The notes beneath the pieces were generated by a model. The model made no database searches and was not told the DNA's origin. It saw only the letters and a program-made list of their open reading frames with translations. DNA of 64,000 nucleotides from Leifsonia williamsii (GTDB taxonomy: Bacteria; Actinomycetota; Actinomycetes; Actinomycetales; Microbacteriaceae), in contig NZ_JAROCF010000001.1 of the NCBI RefSeq assembly GCF_030433685.1, forward strand, positions 3,410,001-3,474,000, in the 5' to 3' direction. Of this stretch, positions 36,624-44,662 are shown one piece after another. Made by a program: the position numbers and the translations under genes. How positions within the stretch are numbered: the stretch's first letter is position 1; each line of letters begins with the position of its first letter.

Positions 36624-38171
36624 GTGAGCAGCGGTAGCGAGCACCCGGTCGTCGAGACGCGCAGCGGCGCCGTGCGCGGGACCGACGACGGCCGCACGGC
36701 CGTGTGGCGCGGCCTCCGGTATGCGGAGCCTCCCGTCGGCCCGCTGCGCTGGCGCGCGCCAGTGCCCGCCGCACCCTGGAGCGGGGTCGCCGACGCCACG
36801 GCGTTCGGCGGGACGGCGCCGCAGATCCCCAACCCCGCGGTGCCGCAGGGCCCCGCACGGCAGGACGAGGACTGCCTCTTCCTCAACGTGTGGCGGCCGT
36901 CGCTGCGGGAGGCGCTGCCGGGCGCCCCGCGGCCCGTGATGGTGTGGATCCACGGCGGCGCCTACACCCTCGGCTCCGCGAGCCAGCCGATTTACGACGG
37001 GTCGCGGCTGGTCGAGGTGGGCGACGTCGTCCTGGTCACACTCAACTACCGCCTGGGCGCGCTCGGCTTCCTCGACCTGAGCAACGTCGTATCGGGAGGC
37101 CGGAGCGGGGAGTTCGACACCAACCCCGCCCTCCGCGACGTGCTCCTCGCCCTCGCCTGGGTGCGCGACAACATCGCGGCGTTCGGCGGCGACCCCGACC
37201 GCGTCACGGTGTTCGGGCAGTCGGCGGGAGGCGGCATCATCGCCGCCCTGCTCGCCTCCCCCGCCGCCGCTGGGCTGTTCCACCGCGCGATCGTGCAGAG
37301 CGCGCCCGCGACGTCGATGTACGGCCCCGAGCGCGCGACCGCGGTGGCCCGGCGGTTCCTGGAGGCGGCGGACGCCACGGGCGCCACTCCGGACGACCTG
37401 CGGGCGCTCCCTGTCGACACCGTCCTGCGCGCCGCCGCGAGCGCCTACACCGACGTCCCGAGGGAGCACCCCGGTACGCTCGCCTTCGCACCCTCCGTCG
37501 ACGGCGACCTGCTGCCGGAAGCCCCCATCGCCGTCCTCAGCGCCGGCCGCGGCCACCCGGTGCCGCTCGTCATCGGCAGCAACCGGGACGAGGCGACCCT
37601 GTTCCGGGTCATGCGCTCGTCGCTCCTCCCGCTCACCCGCCGTGGCCTCGACGCGATGTTCGCGCGGATGCTGGAGGAGAACCCCGGCGTGGAGGCGCCG
37701 AAGTGCGACCAGGTGCTCGCCGCGTACGCCGGTCTGCCGCGCCGCGCGGTCGGCGTCGGCATGGCGACCGACATCGCCTTCCGCATGCCGGCGGTCTGGA
37801 TCGCGGAGGGGCACAGCGCGGTCGCGCCGACGCACCTGTACCGCTTCGACCACGCGACGCCGCTGCTGCGCCTGGCGGGAGTGGGCGCCGCGCACGCGAG
37901 CGACCTCTACTACGTGTGGGGCAACCTGGAGGCGACGCCGCGCGACCCGTCGTTCCGGCTCGGCGGCAAGGCAGAGGCGCGCCGCGTGACCCGGCGGGTG
38001 CAGGAGCGCTGGACCGCCTTCGCCCACGGCCGCCCGCCCGGGACCGACTGGCCCGCCTACCGCGTACCCGAGCGCGAGACGCTCGTGATCGGAAGCGAGG
38101 ACCGCGTCGTGCGCGACCTCGACGCCGCCCGGCTGGCGGGCTGGGGCGCCACGGCGCTCACGTTCCGCTGA
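36624..38171 (+). CDS. Type-B carboxylesterase/lipase
   Basis: The 515-aa alpha/beta hydrolase has the oxyanion-hole motif WIHGGAY near residue 108, the nucleophile Ser200 in VFGQSAGGG, and probable catalytic Glu in SNRDEATLF near 317 and His in VGAAHASDLYYVWG near 423. The early RYAEPPVGPLRW segment is typical of the family. There is no signal peptide, so it is cytoplasmic. Start is GTG 36624. It is followed by the convergent beta-galactosidase with abutting stop codons. The natural ester is unknown. Confidence 0.92.
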   Translation: MSSGSEHPVVETRSGAVRGTDDGRTAVWRGLRYAEPPVGPLRWRAPVPAAPWSGVADATAFGGTAPQIPNPAVPQGPARQDEDCLFLNVWRPSLREALPGAPRPVMVWIHGGAYTLGSASQPIYDGSRLVEVGDVVLVTLNYRLGALGFLDLSNVVSGGRSGEFDTNPALRDVLLALAWVRDNIAAFGGDPDRVTVFGQSAGGGIIAALLASPAAAGLFHRAIVQSAPATSMYGPERATAVARRFLEAADATGATPDDLRALPVDTVLRAAASAYTDVPREHPGTLAFAPSVDGDLLPEAPIAVLSAGRGHPVPLVIGSNRDEATLFRVMRSSLLPLTRRGLDAMFARMLEENPGVEAPKCDQVLAAYAGLPRRAVGVGMATDIAFRMPAVWIAEGHSAVAPTHLYRFDHATPLLRLAGVGAAHASDLYYVWGNLEATPRDPSFRLGGKAEARRVTRRVQERWTAFAHGRPPGTDWPAYRVPERETLVIGSEDRVVRDLDAARLAGWGATALTFR

Positions 38172-39941
38172 TCAGAACTCGGTGTGCCCCAGCCGCGGCT
38201 CCGGCACGAAGACGGCCTCGGCCTCCGCCGCCGCCTCCAGCTCCAGCACGATCAGCTCGTTGCGCCCGGAGCGGGTCACCGGCGCCGGCACGTGGAGGGT
38301 CTCCTGCGGCCCGCGCGTCCAGTACCGCCCGAGGTTGAACCCGTTCAGCCACGCCACGCCCTTGCCCCAGCCGGTCGTGTCGAGGAACAGCGTCCCCGGC
38401 TCTGCCAGCTCGAACACCGCGCGCGCGAAGACCGGCCCGGCCAGCCGCTCCGGCGCCCCGTCCGCCACGGCGGAGGCGTCGAGCGCCTCCCGTACCGCGG
38501 TGAGGGCCGTGAGGTCCAGCGGCAGCGCGCTCCACCTGCTGAGCGCCTCGCCGTTCAGCCGCACCGGCGCGATCAGGCCCTTCGCCTCGCCGATCCGGGG
38601 ACCGTAGTCGACGCGGCCCTGATCCTCGACCAGCACCGTGAGCGTGCCGCGGGCGGGCGAGAGCGTGATCGCGCTGTCGTGGTGGTCGCGCGCGAGCACA
38701 CCCACACGCGTGGAGCCGACGAAGACGTACGCGCGGTCGCGCACCTCCCCGAACTCCAGCACGGCCGGCTCCGTCGTGTCGATCTCGGTGCGGTACAGCC
38801 CGAAGCCGCTGTAGTGCCCGAGCGTGTCGAAGCTCGGCAGGTCGTCGCGGTGGTCCCAGCGGCCCAGCCGGTCGGCGACCGCGAACAGCGGCACGGAGGC
38901 GTCGAACGGCACCGTCAGCGACGGCGCGGCGGCGGCGAGCACCGGCTCCTCCTCCGGCACCGGCGCGTGTTTCGCGATGACCTCGCGGAACGCCCAGAAC
39001 TTCTCGGTCGGCTCGCCCGCCTCGTCGAGCGGGGCGTCGTAGTCGTAGCTGGTGACGATCGGCTGGTACACGCCCTTGTCGTTGGCGCCGTTGGTGAAGC
39101 CGAAGTTGGTGCCGCCGTGGAACATGTAGATATTGACCGACGCGCCCGCGGCGAGCAGGTCGTCCAGATCGGCCGCCGACTGCTCCACCGGCGTGGTGTG
39201 GTGGTGGGCGCCCCAGTGGTCGAACCAGCCGTCCCAGAACTCCGAGCACATCAGCGGACCGGTCGGCTGGTGCTCGCGCAGGGTGGCCAGGCGCTCGCGC
39301 GAGCGGGAGCCGAAGGAGGCCGTCTTGAGCAGCCCCGGCAGCGACCCGTTCTCGAGCATGTGCGGTTCCGGCTGGTCGACCGTGGTCAGCGGCACGTCGA
39401 TGCCGGCCTGGAGGGTGACCTCGGTCAGGTGCCGCAGGTACTCCCTGTCGTCGCCGTACGCGCCGTACTCGTTCTCGACCTGCACGAGCAGCACCGGGCC
39501 TCCCGCCGTCACCTGCAGCGGGCGCACGATCGCGAGCACGCGCTCCAGATAGGCGGTCACCGCGGAGAGGAAGCGCGGCTCCGAGCGGCGGATGCCGACC
39601 TCCGGGTCGGTGAACAGCCACGCGGGCAGGCCCCCGTTGTCCCACTCGGCGCAGATGTACGGGCCGGGGCGCATGATCGCGTGCATCCCCTCCTCCTGCA
39701 CCGTCCGCAGGAAGCGGTCGAGGTCGAGGCCGCCCTCGGTGGTCCACTCCCCCCGGCGCGGCTCGTGCGCGTTCCACGGCACGTAGGTCTCGACGGTGTT
39801 GAGGCCCATCAGGCGCGCCTTGCGGATGCGGTCCGCCCAGTCGTCGGGGTGCACCCGGAAGTAGTGGATGGCACCCGACAGGATGCGGAACGGCTCGCCG
39901 TCGAGGACGAAGTCGTCGCCCGCGATCTCGAAGCTGGTCAT
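38172..39941 (-). CDS. Beta-galactosidase, glycoside hydrolase family 35
   Basis: The 589-aa GH35 enzyme has its TIM barrel in residues 1-330 with acid/base Glu158 in QVENEYGAYG and nucleophile Glu234 in CSEFWDGWFDHW. Segment SGAIHYFRVHPDDWADRI near 22 and WNAHEPRRGEW near 56 are diagnostic. Two jelly-roll beta domains follow, ending with LDTTGWGKGVAWLNGFNLGRY. No signal peptide is present, so the sugar is imported first. It is the last gene of the sugar ABC operon, and a strong hairpin lies between it and the binding-protein gene. Confidence 0.95.
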   Translation of the reverse strand: MTSFEIAGDDFVLDGEPFRILSGAIHYFRVHPDDWADRIRKARLMGLNTVETYVPWNAHEPRRGEWTTEGGLDLDRFLRTVQEEGMHAIMRPGPYICAEWDNGGLPAWLFTDPEVGIRRSEPRFLSAVTAYLERVLAIVRPLQVTAGGPVLLVQVENEYGAYGDDREYLRHLTEVTLQAGIDVPLTTVDQPEPHMLENGSLPGLLKTASFGSRSRERLATLREHQPTGPLMCSEFWDGWFDHWGAHHHTTPVEQSAADLDDLLAAGASVNIYMFHGGTNFGFTNGANDKGVYQPIVTSYDYDAPLDEAGEPTEKFWAFREVIAKHAPVPEEEPVLAAAAPSLTVPFDASVPLFAVADRLGRWDHRDDLPSFDTLGHYSGFGLYRTEIDTTEPAVLEFGEVRDRAYVFVGSTRVGVLARDHHDSAITLSPARGTLTVLVEDQGRVDYGPRIGEAKGLIAPVRLNGEALSRWSALPLDLTALTAVREALDASAVADGAPERLAGPVFARAVFELAEPGTLFLDTTGWGKGVAWLNGFNLGRYWTRGPQETLHVPAPVTRSGRNELIVLELEAAAEAEAVFVPEPRLGHTEF

Positions 39942-39985
39942 GACGTGCTTTCTCTAGCGGAGGGAGGCGGTGGTGCGGACAGCGC

Positions 39986-40017
39986 GCGCGGCCGGCCGCC
40001 GAGGCGACCGGCCGCGC
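39986..40017 (-). promoter_or_regulatory. Intra-operon GC-rich hairpin between binding protein and GH35 genes
   Basis: GCGCGGCCGG pairs with CCGGCCGCGC, with an extra CGCC/GGCG stem beyond one mismatch. It lies 8 bases after the binding-protein stop. Such hairpins protect the upstream mRNA and attenuate read-through, raising binding protein above enzyme levels. Confidence 0.6.
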
Positions 40018-40024
40018 AGCGGGC

Positions 40025-41389
40025 TCACTTGCCGGTGACGGTGAAGCCCTGCTGGTTGCCGTACTCGACCATCGCCTTCTGCCAGGCCTGGAGGCCGGGG
40101 TTGAGGCTGCTGTTCGAGGTGTACGACTGGCCGACGGTGTCGCCGTAGATGCTGTTCGCGTAGACCTGGAACGGCAGGTACTGCCAGCCGCTGGTCACGT
40201 CCTTTGCGCCCTGCACGAGCACCTCGTTGATCTTCTGGCCGCCGAAGTACTCGGGCGCCGTGGCGAGGAAGTCGGAGGACTCGAGGTCCTTCGTGGTCGA
40301 CGGGAAACCGCCGGACTCCAGGAAGACCTTGATGCTGTCCTCGTCGTTGTTGAGCCATTTGAGGAAGCCGGCCGCGAGCGCCTGGTTCTTGCTCTGCTTG
40401 AGCACGACCTGGCCGCCGCCGCCGTTCTCGGCGTTCGCCGCCTTCCCGTCGTAGGTCGGGATCGGCGCGACGCGCCACTGGCCAGAGGCGTCCTTCACCG
40501 AGGACTCGAGCACGCCGGGCATCCACGCACCGGTGATGAGGGTCGCGATCGAGCCGTTGCCGAGCGCCTTGTACCAGTCGTCGGTCCAACCGGTGACCGG
40601 CGAGAGCAGCTTGCCCTCGACCAGCTTGTCCCAGGTGCCGGTCCACTTCTTGGTGCCGTCGTCCTGCAGGTCGATGCTCACCTTGGTGCCGTCGACCTGG
40701 AACGGACGGCCGCCCGCCTGCCAGATCATCGACGTGGTGAAGCCGGAGTCGCCCGAGTCGCTGGTGATGTAGGCGTTCGGGTCGGCCGCGTGCAGCTTCT
40801 GGGCGGCGGCGACGTACTCGTCCCACGTCTTCGGCACCGCGATGCCGTGCTTGTCGAAGACGGTCTTGTTGTAGAACATCGCCATGGGGCCGGAGTCCTG
40901 CGGCAGGCCGACGAGCTTGCCGTCGACGTTCACCGAGCTCCACGGGCCCGGGGTGTAGTCCTTCTCCAGCTTGTCGAAGCCGTACTGCGTGAGGTCGACG
41001 AGCGCGTCGGAGAGCGCGAACTGCGGGATGGCGTAGTACTCGACCTGCGCGACGTCCGGCGCGCCGTTGCCCGCCTTGATCGCGTTCTGCAGCTTGGTGT
41101 ACTCGGTGGTGTTGGTGCCCGCGTTGACGAGCTTCACCTTCACCTTCGGGTACTCCTTCTCGAACGCCGCGACCTGCGCCTCGGCGGAGGGGGTCCACGA
41201 CCAGTACGTGATCGTGCCGCCCTTCTCGAGCGCGGACTCGATGTCGGAGGCGCTGCCGCCGCCGCTCCCGCTGCCGCCGGACGAGCAGGCGGCGAGGGAG
41301 GCGCCGAGGACGGCGGTGGTCGCGAGCGCCGCGGCGATGCGGCGCAGGCTGCGGGAGCGCGTCGCGCCCTTCAGGACCTGGTCTTTCAT
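40025..41389 (-). CDS. Sugar ABC transporter substrate-binding lipoprotein
   Basis: The 454-aa family-1 extracellular solute-binding protein has a lipobox (GASLAACSS, Cys35) after a basic n-region and a helix, a Ser/Gly linker, then the bilobed fold beginning GTITYWSWTPSAEAQVAAFE. Aromatic residues suited to sugar stacking are present (WTPS, WQAGG, GAWMPG). ATG 41389 is preferred over the GTG six codons upstream. It follows two permease genes and precedes a GH35 beta-galactosidase, so a beta-galactoside is the likely ligand. The operon has no ATPase. Confidence 0.93.
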   Translation of the reverse strand: MKDQVLKGATRSRSLRRIAAALATTAVLGASLAACSSGGSGSGGGSASDIESALEKGGTITYWSWTPSAEAQVAAFEKEYPKVKVKLVNAGTNTTEYTKLQNAIKAGNGAPDVAQVEYYAIPQFALSDALVDLTQYGFDKLEKDYTPGPWSSVNVDGKLVGLPQDSGPMAMFYNKTVFDKHGIAVPKTWDEYVAAAQKLHAADPNAYITSDSGDSGFTTSMIWQAGGRPFQVDGTKVSIDLQDDGTKKWTGTWDKLVEGKLLSPVTGWTDDWYKALGNGSIATLITGAWMPGVLESSVKDASGQWRVAPIPTYDGKAANAENGGGGQVVLKQSKNQALAAGFLKWLNNDEDSIKVFLESGGFPSTTKDLESSDFLATAPEYFGGQKINEVLVQGAKDVTSGWQYLPFQVYANSIYGDTVGQSYTSNSSLNPGLQAWQKAMVEYGNQQGFTVTGK

Positions 41390-41450
41390 GGTGGTGGGGC
41401 CTTTCACTTCGTCGGGAACGGGATGGTGCTGGTCACTGCGTCGGTGCTGG

Positions 41451-42392
41451 TCACTGCTTGACGCTCCCGGCAGCCAGTCCGGACTGCCAGTAGCGCTGGA
41501 GCACCAGGAACGCGATCACGATCGGGACGATGGTGATGAGCGATCCGGTGATCACGAGGTTGTAGATCGGCTGGGCGCCGACCCCGGTCGCCTGCGCGCT
41601 CCACTGGCTGAGACCGACCGTGAGGGGGTACCAGGTCGGGTCGCTCAGCATGATGAGCGGCAGGAAGTAGTTGTTCCAGGTGGCGACGATCGCGAACAGC
41701 GCGACCGTCACGATGCCGGGGGCGAGCAGCCGCAGCGAGATGGTGAAGAAGGTGCGGAACTCGCCCGCCCCGTCCATCCGCGCCGCCTCCAGCAGCTCGG
41801 TCGGGATGGCCTCGCTGGCGTACGTCCAGATCAGGTAGAACCCGAACGGGCTGATCAGGGAGGGCAGGATGACCGCCCAGGGGGTGTTGGTGAGCCCGGC
41901 CTGGCTGAACAGCAGGAAGGTCGGGACGGCGAGCGCCGTGCCCGGCACCGCGATCGCGCCGAGCACGACCGCGAAGACGGCGCGCTTGCCCGGGAAGTCG
42001 AACTTCGCCATGCCATAGCCGGCGACGGTCGCGAGGAGCGTCGCCCCTCCGGCGCCGACCACCACGTACAGCAGGGTGTTGCCCAGCCACTGCACGAAGA
42101 TGCCGCCGCGGTAGGTGAAGGTGTCTGCGATGTTCTGGAACAGGTTGAAGCCGTCGCCGAACCACAGGCCGAAGGTCGAGAACAGGTCGGGCTGGCTCTT
42201 GGTCGCGTTGACGATGAGCCAGATCAGCGGCACGAACGAGTAGATCGTGAACAGGACCATCACGATCGTCAGGACCAGCGACCGGCGGGGCCGGCGGCCT
42301 CCCTCCGTGTGACGGGAGGGCCGGGCGAGGGCACGGCGGGCGACCCGGGGCCCTGCGGCCGCGGCGTCCTGGACGGTGTCGAGCGTCGACAT
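41451..42392 (-). CDS. Sugar ABC permease, MalG/UgpE type
   Basis: The 313-aa inner-membrane protein has six TM helices after a basic N-terminal tail of about 35 residues. The EAA loop TELLEAARMDGAGEFRTFFTISLRLLAPG near residue 215 contacts the ATPase. Its ATG overlaps the stop of the first permease by one base (TGATG). It pairs with the MalF-type partner to form the channel. The 60-base gap to the binding-protein gene has no clear promoter. Confidence 0.94.
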   Translation of the reverse strand: MSTLDTVQDAAAAGPRVARRALARPSRHTEGGRRPRRSLVLTIVMVLFTIYSFVPLIWLIVNATKSQPDLFSTFGLWFGDGFNLFQNIADTFTYRGGIFVQWLGNTLLYVVVGAGGATLLATVAGYGMAKFDFPGKRAVFAVVLGAIAVPGTALAVPTFLLFSQAGLTNTPWAVILPSLISPFGFYLIWTYASEAIPTELLEAARMDGAGEFRTFFTISLRLLAPGIVTVALFAIVATWNNYFLPLIMLSDPTWYPLTVGLSQWSAQATGVGAQPIYNLVITGSLITIVPIVIAFLVLQRYWQSGLAAGSVKQ

Positions 42393-43330
42393 CAGCGCAT
42401 CTCCTTCCGGGAGCCCCGGAGCTGCACCACGTAGGCGATGACCGCGGTGACCACTCCCATGACGATCGCGACGGTGGCGGCGTAGTTGAACTGCTGCCCG
42501 GCGAAGCTGAGGTTGTAGGCGTACATGTTGGGCGTGAAGTAGCTGCTGATCGCGTTGGGGGCGAGCTGCTTCAGGAGGTTCGGCTCGTTGAAGAGCTGGA
42601 AGCTGCCGATGATCGAGAAGATCGTCGCGATCACGATCGCGCCGCGGACGGCGGGGATCTTGATGCTGAACACCTGGCGGAACGCGCCGGCGCCGTCGAT
42701 CTCGGCCGCCTCGTACAGCTCGCCGGGGATGACCCGCAGCGCCGCATAGAAGATGAGCATGTTGTAGCCCATGAACTCCCAGGTGACGATGTTGCCGATC
42801 GAGCCGAGGATCCACTGGCCGCTCAGCGGGGCGAAGTGCGTGCCGAACAGTCCGTTGATGCTCGCCGTGAGGCCGAACTGGTCGCCGTAGATGAAGCCCC
42901 AGATCAGCGCGGCGACGACGCCGGGCACCGCGTAGGGCAGGAACAGCGCGATGCGGAAGAAGCCGGCGCCGTGGAGGCGCGCGCTGTCGAGCGCGAGCGC
43001 CGCGGTCAGCGACAGCACCAGCATGATCGGCACCTGGATCAGGAGGAAGATCGACACCCGGCCGAGCGACTCCCAGAACTTGCCGTCCTGCAGCACCGCG
43101 AGGTAGTTGGCGAGGCCGACGAACGCGTTGCCGCCGATCAGCTGCTGCCGGAACAGGCTGAGGTAGATCGCGTAGACCACCGGGGCGATGATCATCGCCG
43201 CGAACACGATCATGAACGGGGCGACGAACGCCCAGCCCCGCCAGTCGCGGCGCGGACGGCGGCCGCCCGGCCGTGTGCGGGACGCAGTGCCGGCCTGGCG
43301 CGCCGGCGGCGTGATGGACGTCGTTGTCAT
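42392..43330 (-). CDS. Sugar ABC permease, MalF/UgpA type
   Basis: The 312-aa permease has six TM helices and the EAA loop GELYEAAEIDGAGAFRQVFS near residue 222. A basic RRPRRDWRGWAFVAPFM segment precedes the first helix. ATG 43330, with GAGGAAGG upstream, is chosen over in-frame starts further upstream. It is the first gene of the operon (permease, permease, binding protein, GH35). Two LacI-type palindromes lie between it and the divergent regulator. Confidence 0.94.
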   Translation of the reverse strand: MTTTSITPPARQAGTASRTRPGGRRPRRDWRGWAFVAPFMIVFAAMIIAPVVYAIYLSLFRQQLIGGNAFVGLANYLAVLQDGKFWESLGRVSIFLLIQVPIMLVLSLTAALALDSARLHGAGFFRIALFLPYAVPGVVAALIWGFIYGDQFGLTASINGLFGTHFAPLSGQWILGSIGNIVTWEFMGYNMLIFYAALRVIPGELYEAAEIDGAGAFRQVFSIKIPAVRGAIVIATIFSIIGSFQLFNEPNLLKQLAPNAISSYFTPNMYAYNLSFAGQQFNYAATVAIVMGVVTAVIAYVVQLRGSRKEMR

Positions 43331-43357
43331 GGCCTTCCTCGGTGTTCGGATCGGTAG

Positions 43358-43375
43358 GATGTTCACGTCAACATC
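43358..43375. promoter_or_regulatory. LacI-type operator 1
   Basis: GATGTTCACGTCAACATC is an 18-bp palindrome with a single mismatched pair, in the permease promoter region. Its centre is 35 bp from that of operator 2. Confidence 0.85.
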
Positions 43376-43392
43376 CACGGCGGCCACCCTAA

Positions 43393-43410
43393 CATGTTGA
43401 CGTCAACATC
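43393..43410. promoter_or_regulatory. LacI-type operator 2
   Basis: ATGTTGACGTCAACAT is a perfect 16-bp palindrome inside the 18-mer and includes TTGACG, a possible -35 element for either divergent promoter. The central ACGT of both operators is typical of LacI-family sites. Confidence 0.88.
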
Positions 43411-43453
43411 ACGCAAGCCCACGGGCGGCGAACATGCACCAGAATGGGGAGCC

Positions 43454-44506
43454 ATGACCGAGTCGACGACCGACAGGGCGCAGGGCCAGCGGGCCCGCGG
43501 CAGCAGAGGCCCCTCCCTCGGCGACGTCGCGGCGCACGCCGGCGTCTCCACCCAGACCGTGTCCCGGGTCGCCAACGGCCTCACCAACGTGGAGGCGACC
43601 ACGCGTGCACGGGTGCTCGCCAGCATGCAGGCGCTCGGCTACCGGCCCAACCGCGCGGCGCGCGCCCTCCGCTCCGGACGGTTCCGCAACCTCGGCGTCG
43701 TCATGTTCACGCTGTCCTCGTACGGCAACATGCGCACGCTCGACGCGATCGCGGGCAGCGCCGCGACGGCCGGCTACTCGATCACCGTGGTCCCGGTGGA
43801 GCGGCCGACGCAGCAGGACGTGAGCGTCGCCTTCACCCGGCTCCTGGAGCAGGCGGTCGACGGCATCATCATCGTCATCGAGGCGCACATCGTCGACCGC
43901 GCAGACGTCGAGCTCCCCGCCGGCCTGTCGGTGGTCGTCATCGACTCCACCGAGCGCCCCGACTACCCCCAGGTCGACACCGACCAGGCGCAGGGAGCGC
44001 GAATCGCGACCGAGCACCTGCTCGCGCTCGGCCACGAGACGGTGTGGCACATCTCCGGCCCCGACGACTCCTACTCGGCCGCCCGCCGCGAGCAGGCCTG
44101 GCGGGAGACGCTGGAGGCGGCGGGCGCGCCGGTGCCGGAGGTGCTGCACGGCGACTGGTCGACCTCCGCCGGCTACGAGCACGGCCGGCGCATCGCCTCC
44201 CGCCCCGAGATCACCGCGGTGTTCGCGGCCAACGACCAGATGGCGCTCGGCGTGCTGCGCGCCCTGCACGAGGCCGGCCGCCGGGTGCCGGAGGACGTGA
44301 GCGTGGTCGGCTTCGACGACATGGCCGAGTCCGACTCGTTCTGGCCGCCGCTCACGACCGTGCACCAGGAGTTCGAGGCGACCGGCCGCCGCGCGGTCGA
44401 GCTGCTCATCGCCGAGATCGAGGGCCGGCCGGAGCCGGTCACCTCGACGGTCCTGCCGACGCGCCTCGTGGTGCGTGGGAGCACCGCGGCGCCGCCGGCG
44501 CGCTGA
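43454..44506 (+). CDS. LacI-family transcriptional repressor
   Basis: The 350-aa regulator has an N-terminal HTH (SLGDVAAHAGVSTQTVSRVA near residue 20, ALGYRPNRAARALRS hinge helix near 62) and a periplasmic-binding-protein-like sugar domain with VTVDTDQ-like DTDQAQGARIATEHLLALGH near 176 and GFDDMAESDSFWPPLTTV near 292. It faces the beta-galactoside ABC/GH35 operon across two operators and should repress both that operon and itself. ATG 43454 has GGGGAG upstream. Confidence 0.93.
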   Translation: MTESTTDRAQGQRARGSRGPSLGDVAAHAGVSTQTVSRVANGLTNVEATTRARVLASMQALGYRPNRAARALRSGRFRNLGVVMFTLSSYGNMRTLDAIAGSAATAGYSITVVPVERPTQQDVSVAFTRLLEQAVDGIIIVIEAHIVDRADVELPAGLSVVVIDSTERPDYPQVDTDQAQGARIATEHLLALGHETVWHISGPDDSYSAARREQAWRETLEAAGAPVPEVLHGDWSTSAGYEHGRRIASRPEITAVFAANDQMALGVLRALHEAGRRVPEDVSVVGFDDMAESDSFWPPLTTVHQEFEATGRRAVELLIAEIEGRPEPVTSTVLPTRLVVRGSTAAPPAR

Positions 44507-44533
44507 CCCGCCCGATCACGCCGGGCCCCGCCA

Positions 44534-44568
44534 TATACTGAGATCGTCTGGGCGGAGCGACCGCCCAG
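44534..44568 (+). promoter_or_regulatory. Promoter and 5' hairpin of the ThDP-enzyme gene
   Basis: TATACT at 44534-44539 is followed by a perfect 8-bp stem (CTGGGCGG/CCGCCCAG, 44548-44568) that would sit at the very 5' end of a leader of about 115 bases. The hairpin might instead terminate the LacI message, but no U-run follows. Confidence 0.5.
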
Positions 44569-44662
44569 TGCTCGAAAAATGGGCACGAAGCCGCCCGCGG
44601 AGGCGCGGCGCGCGAGACACATACGGACCCCGTCACTCCGTCACGTCTCGAAAGGCACCGCC

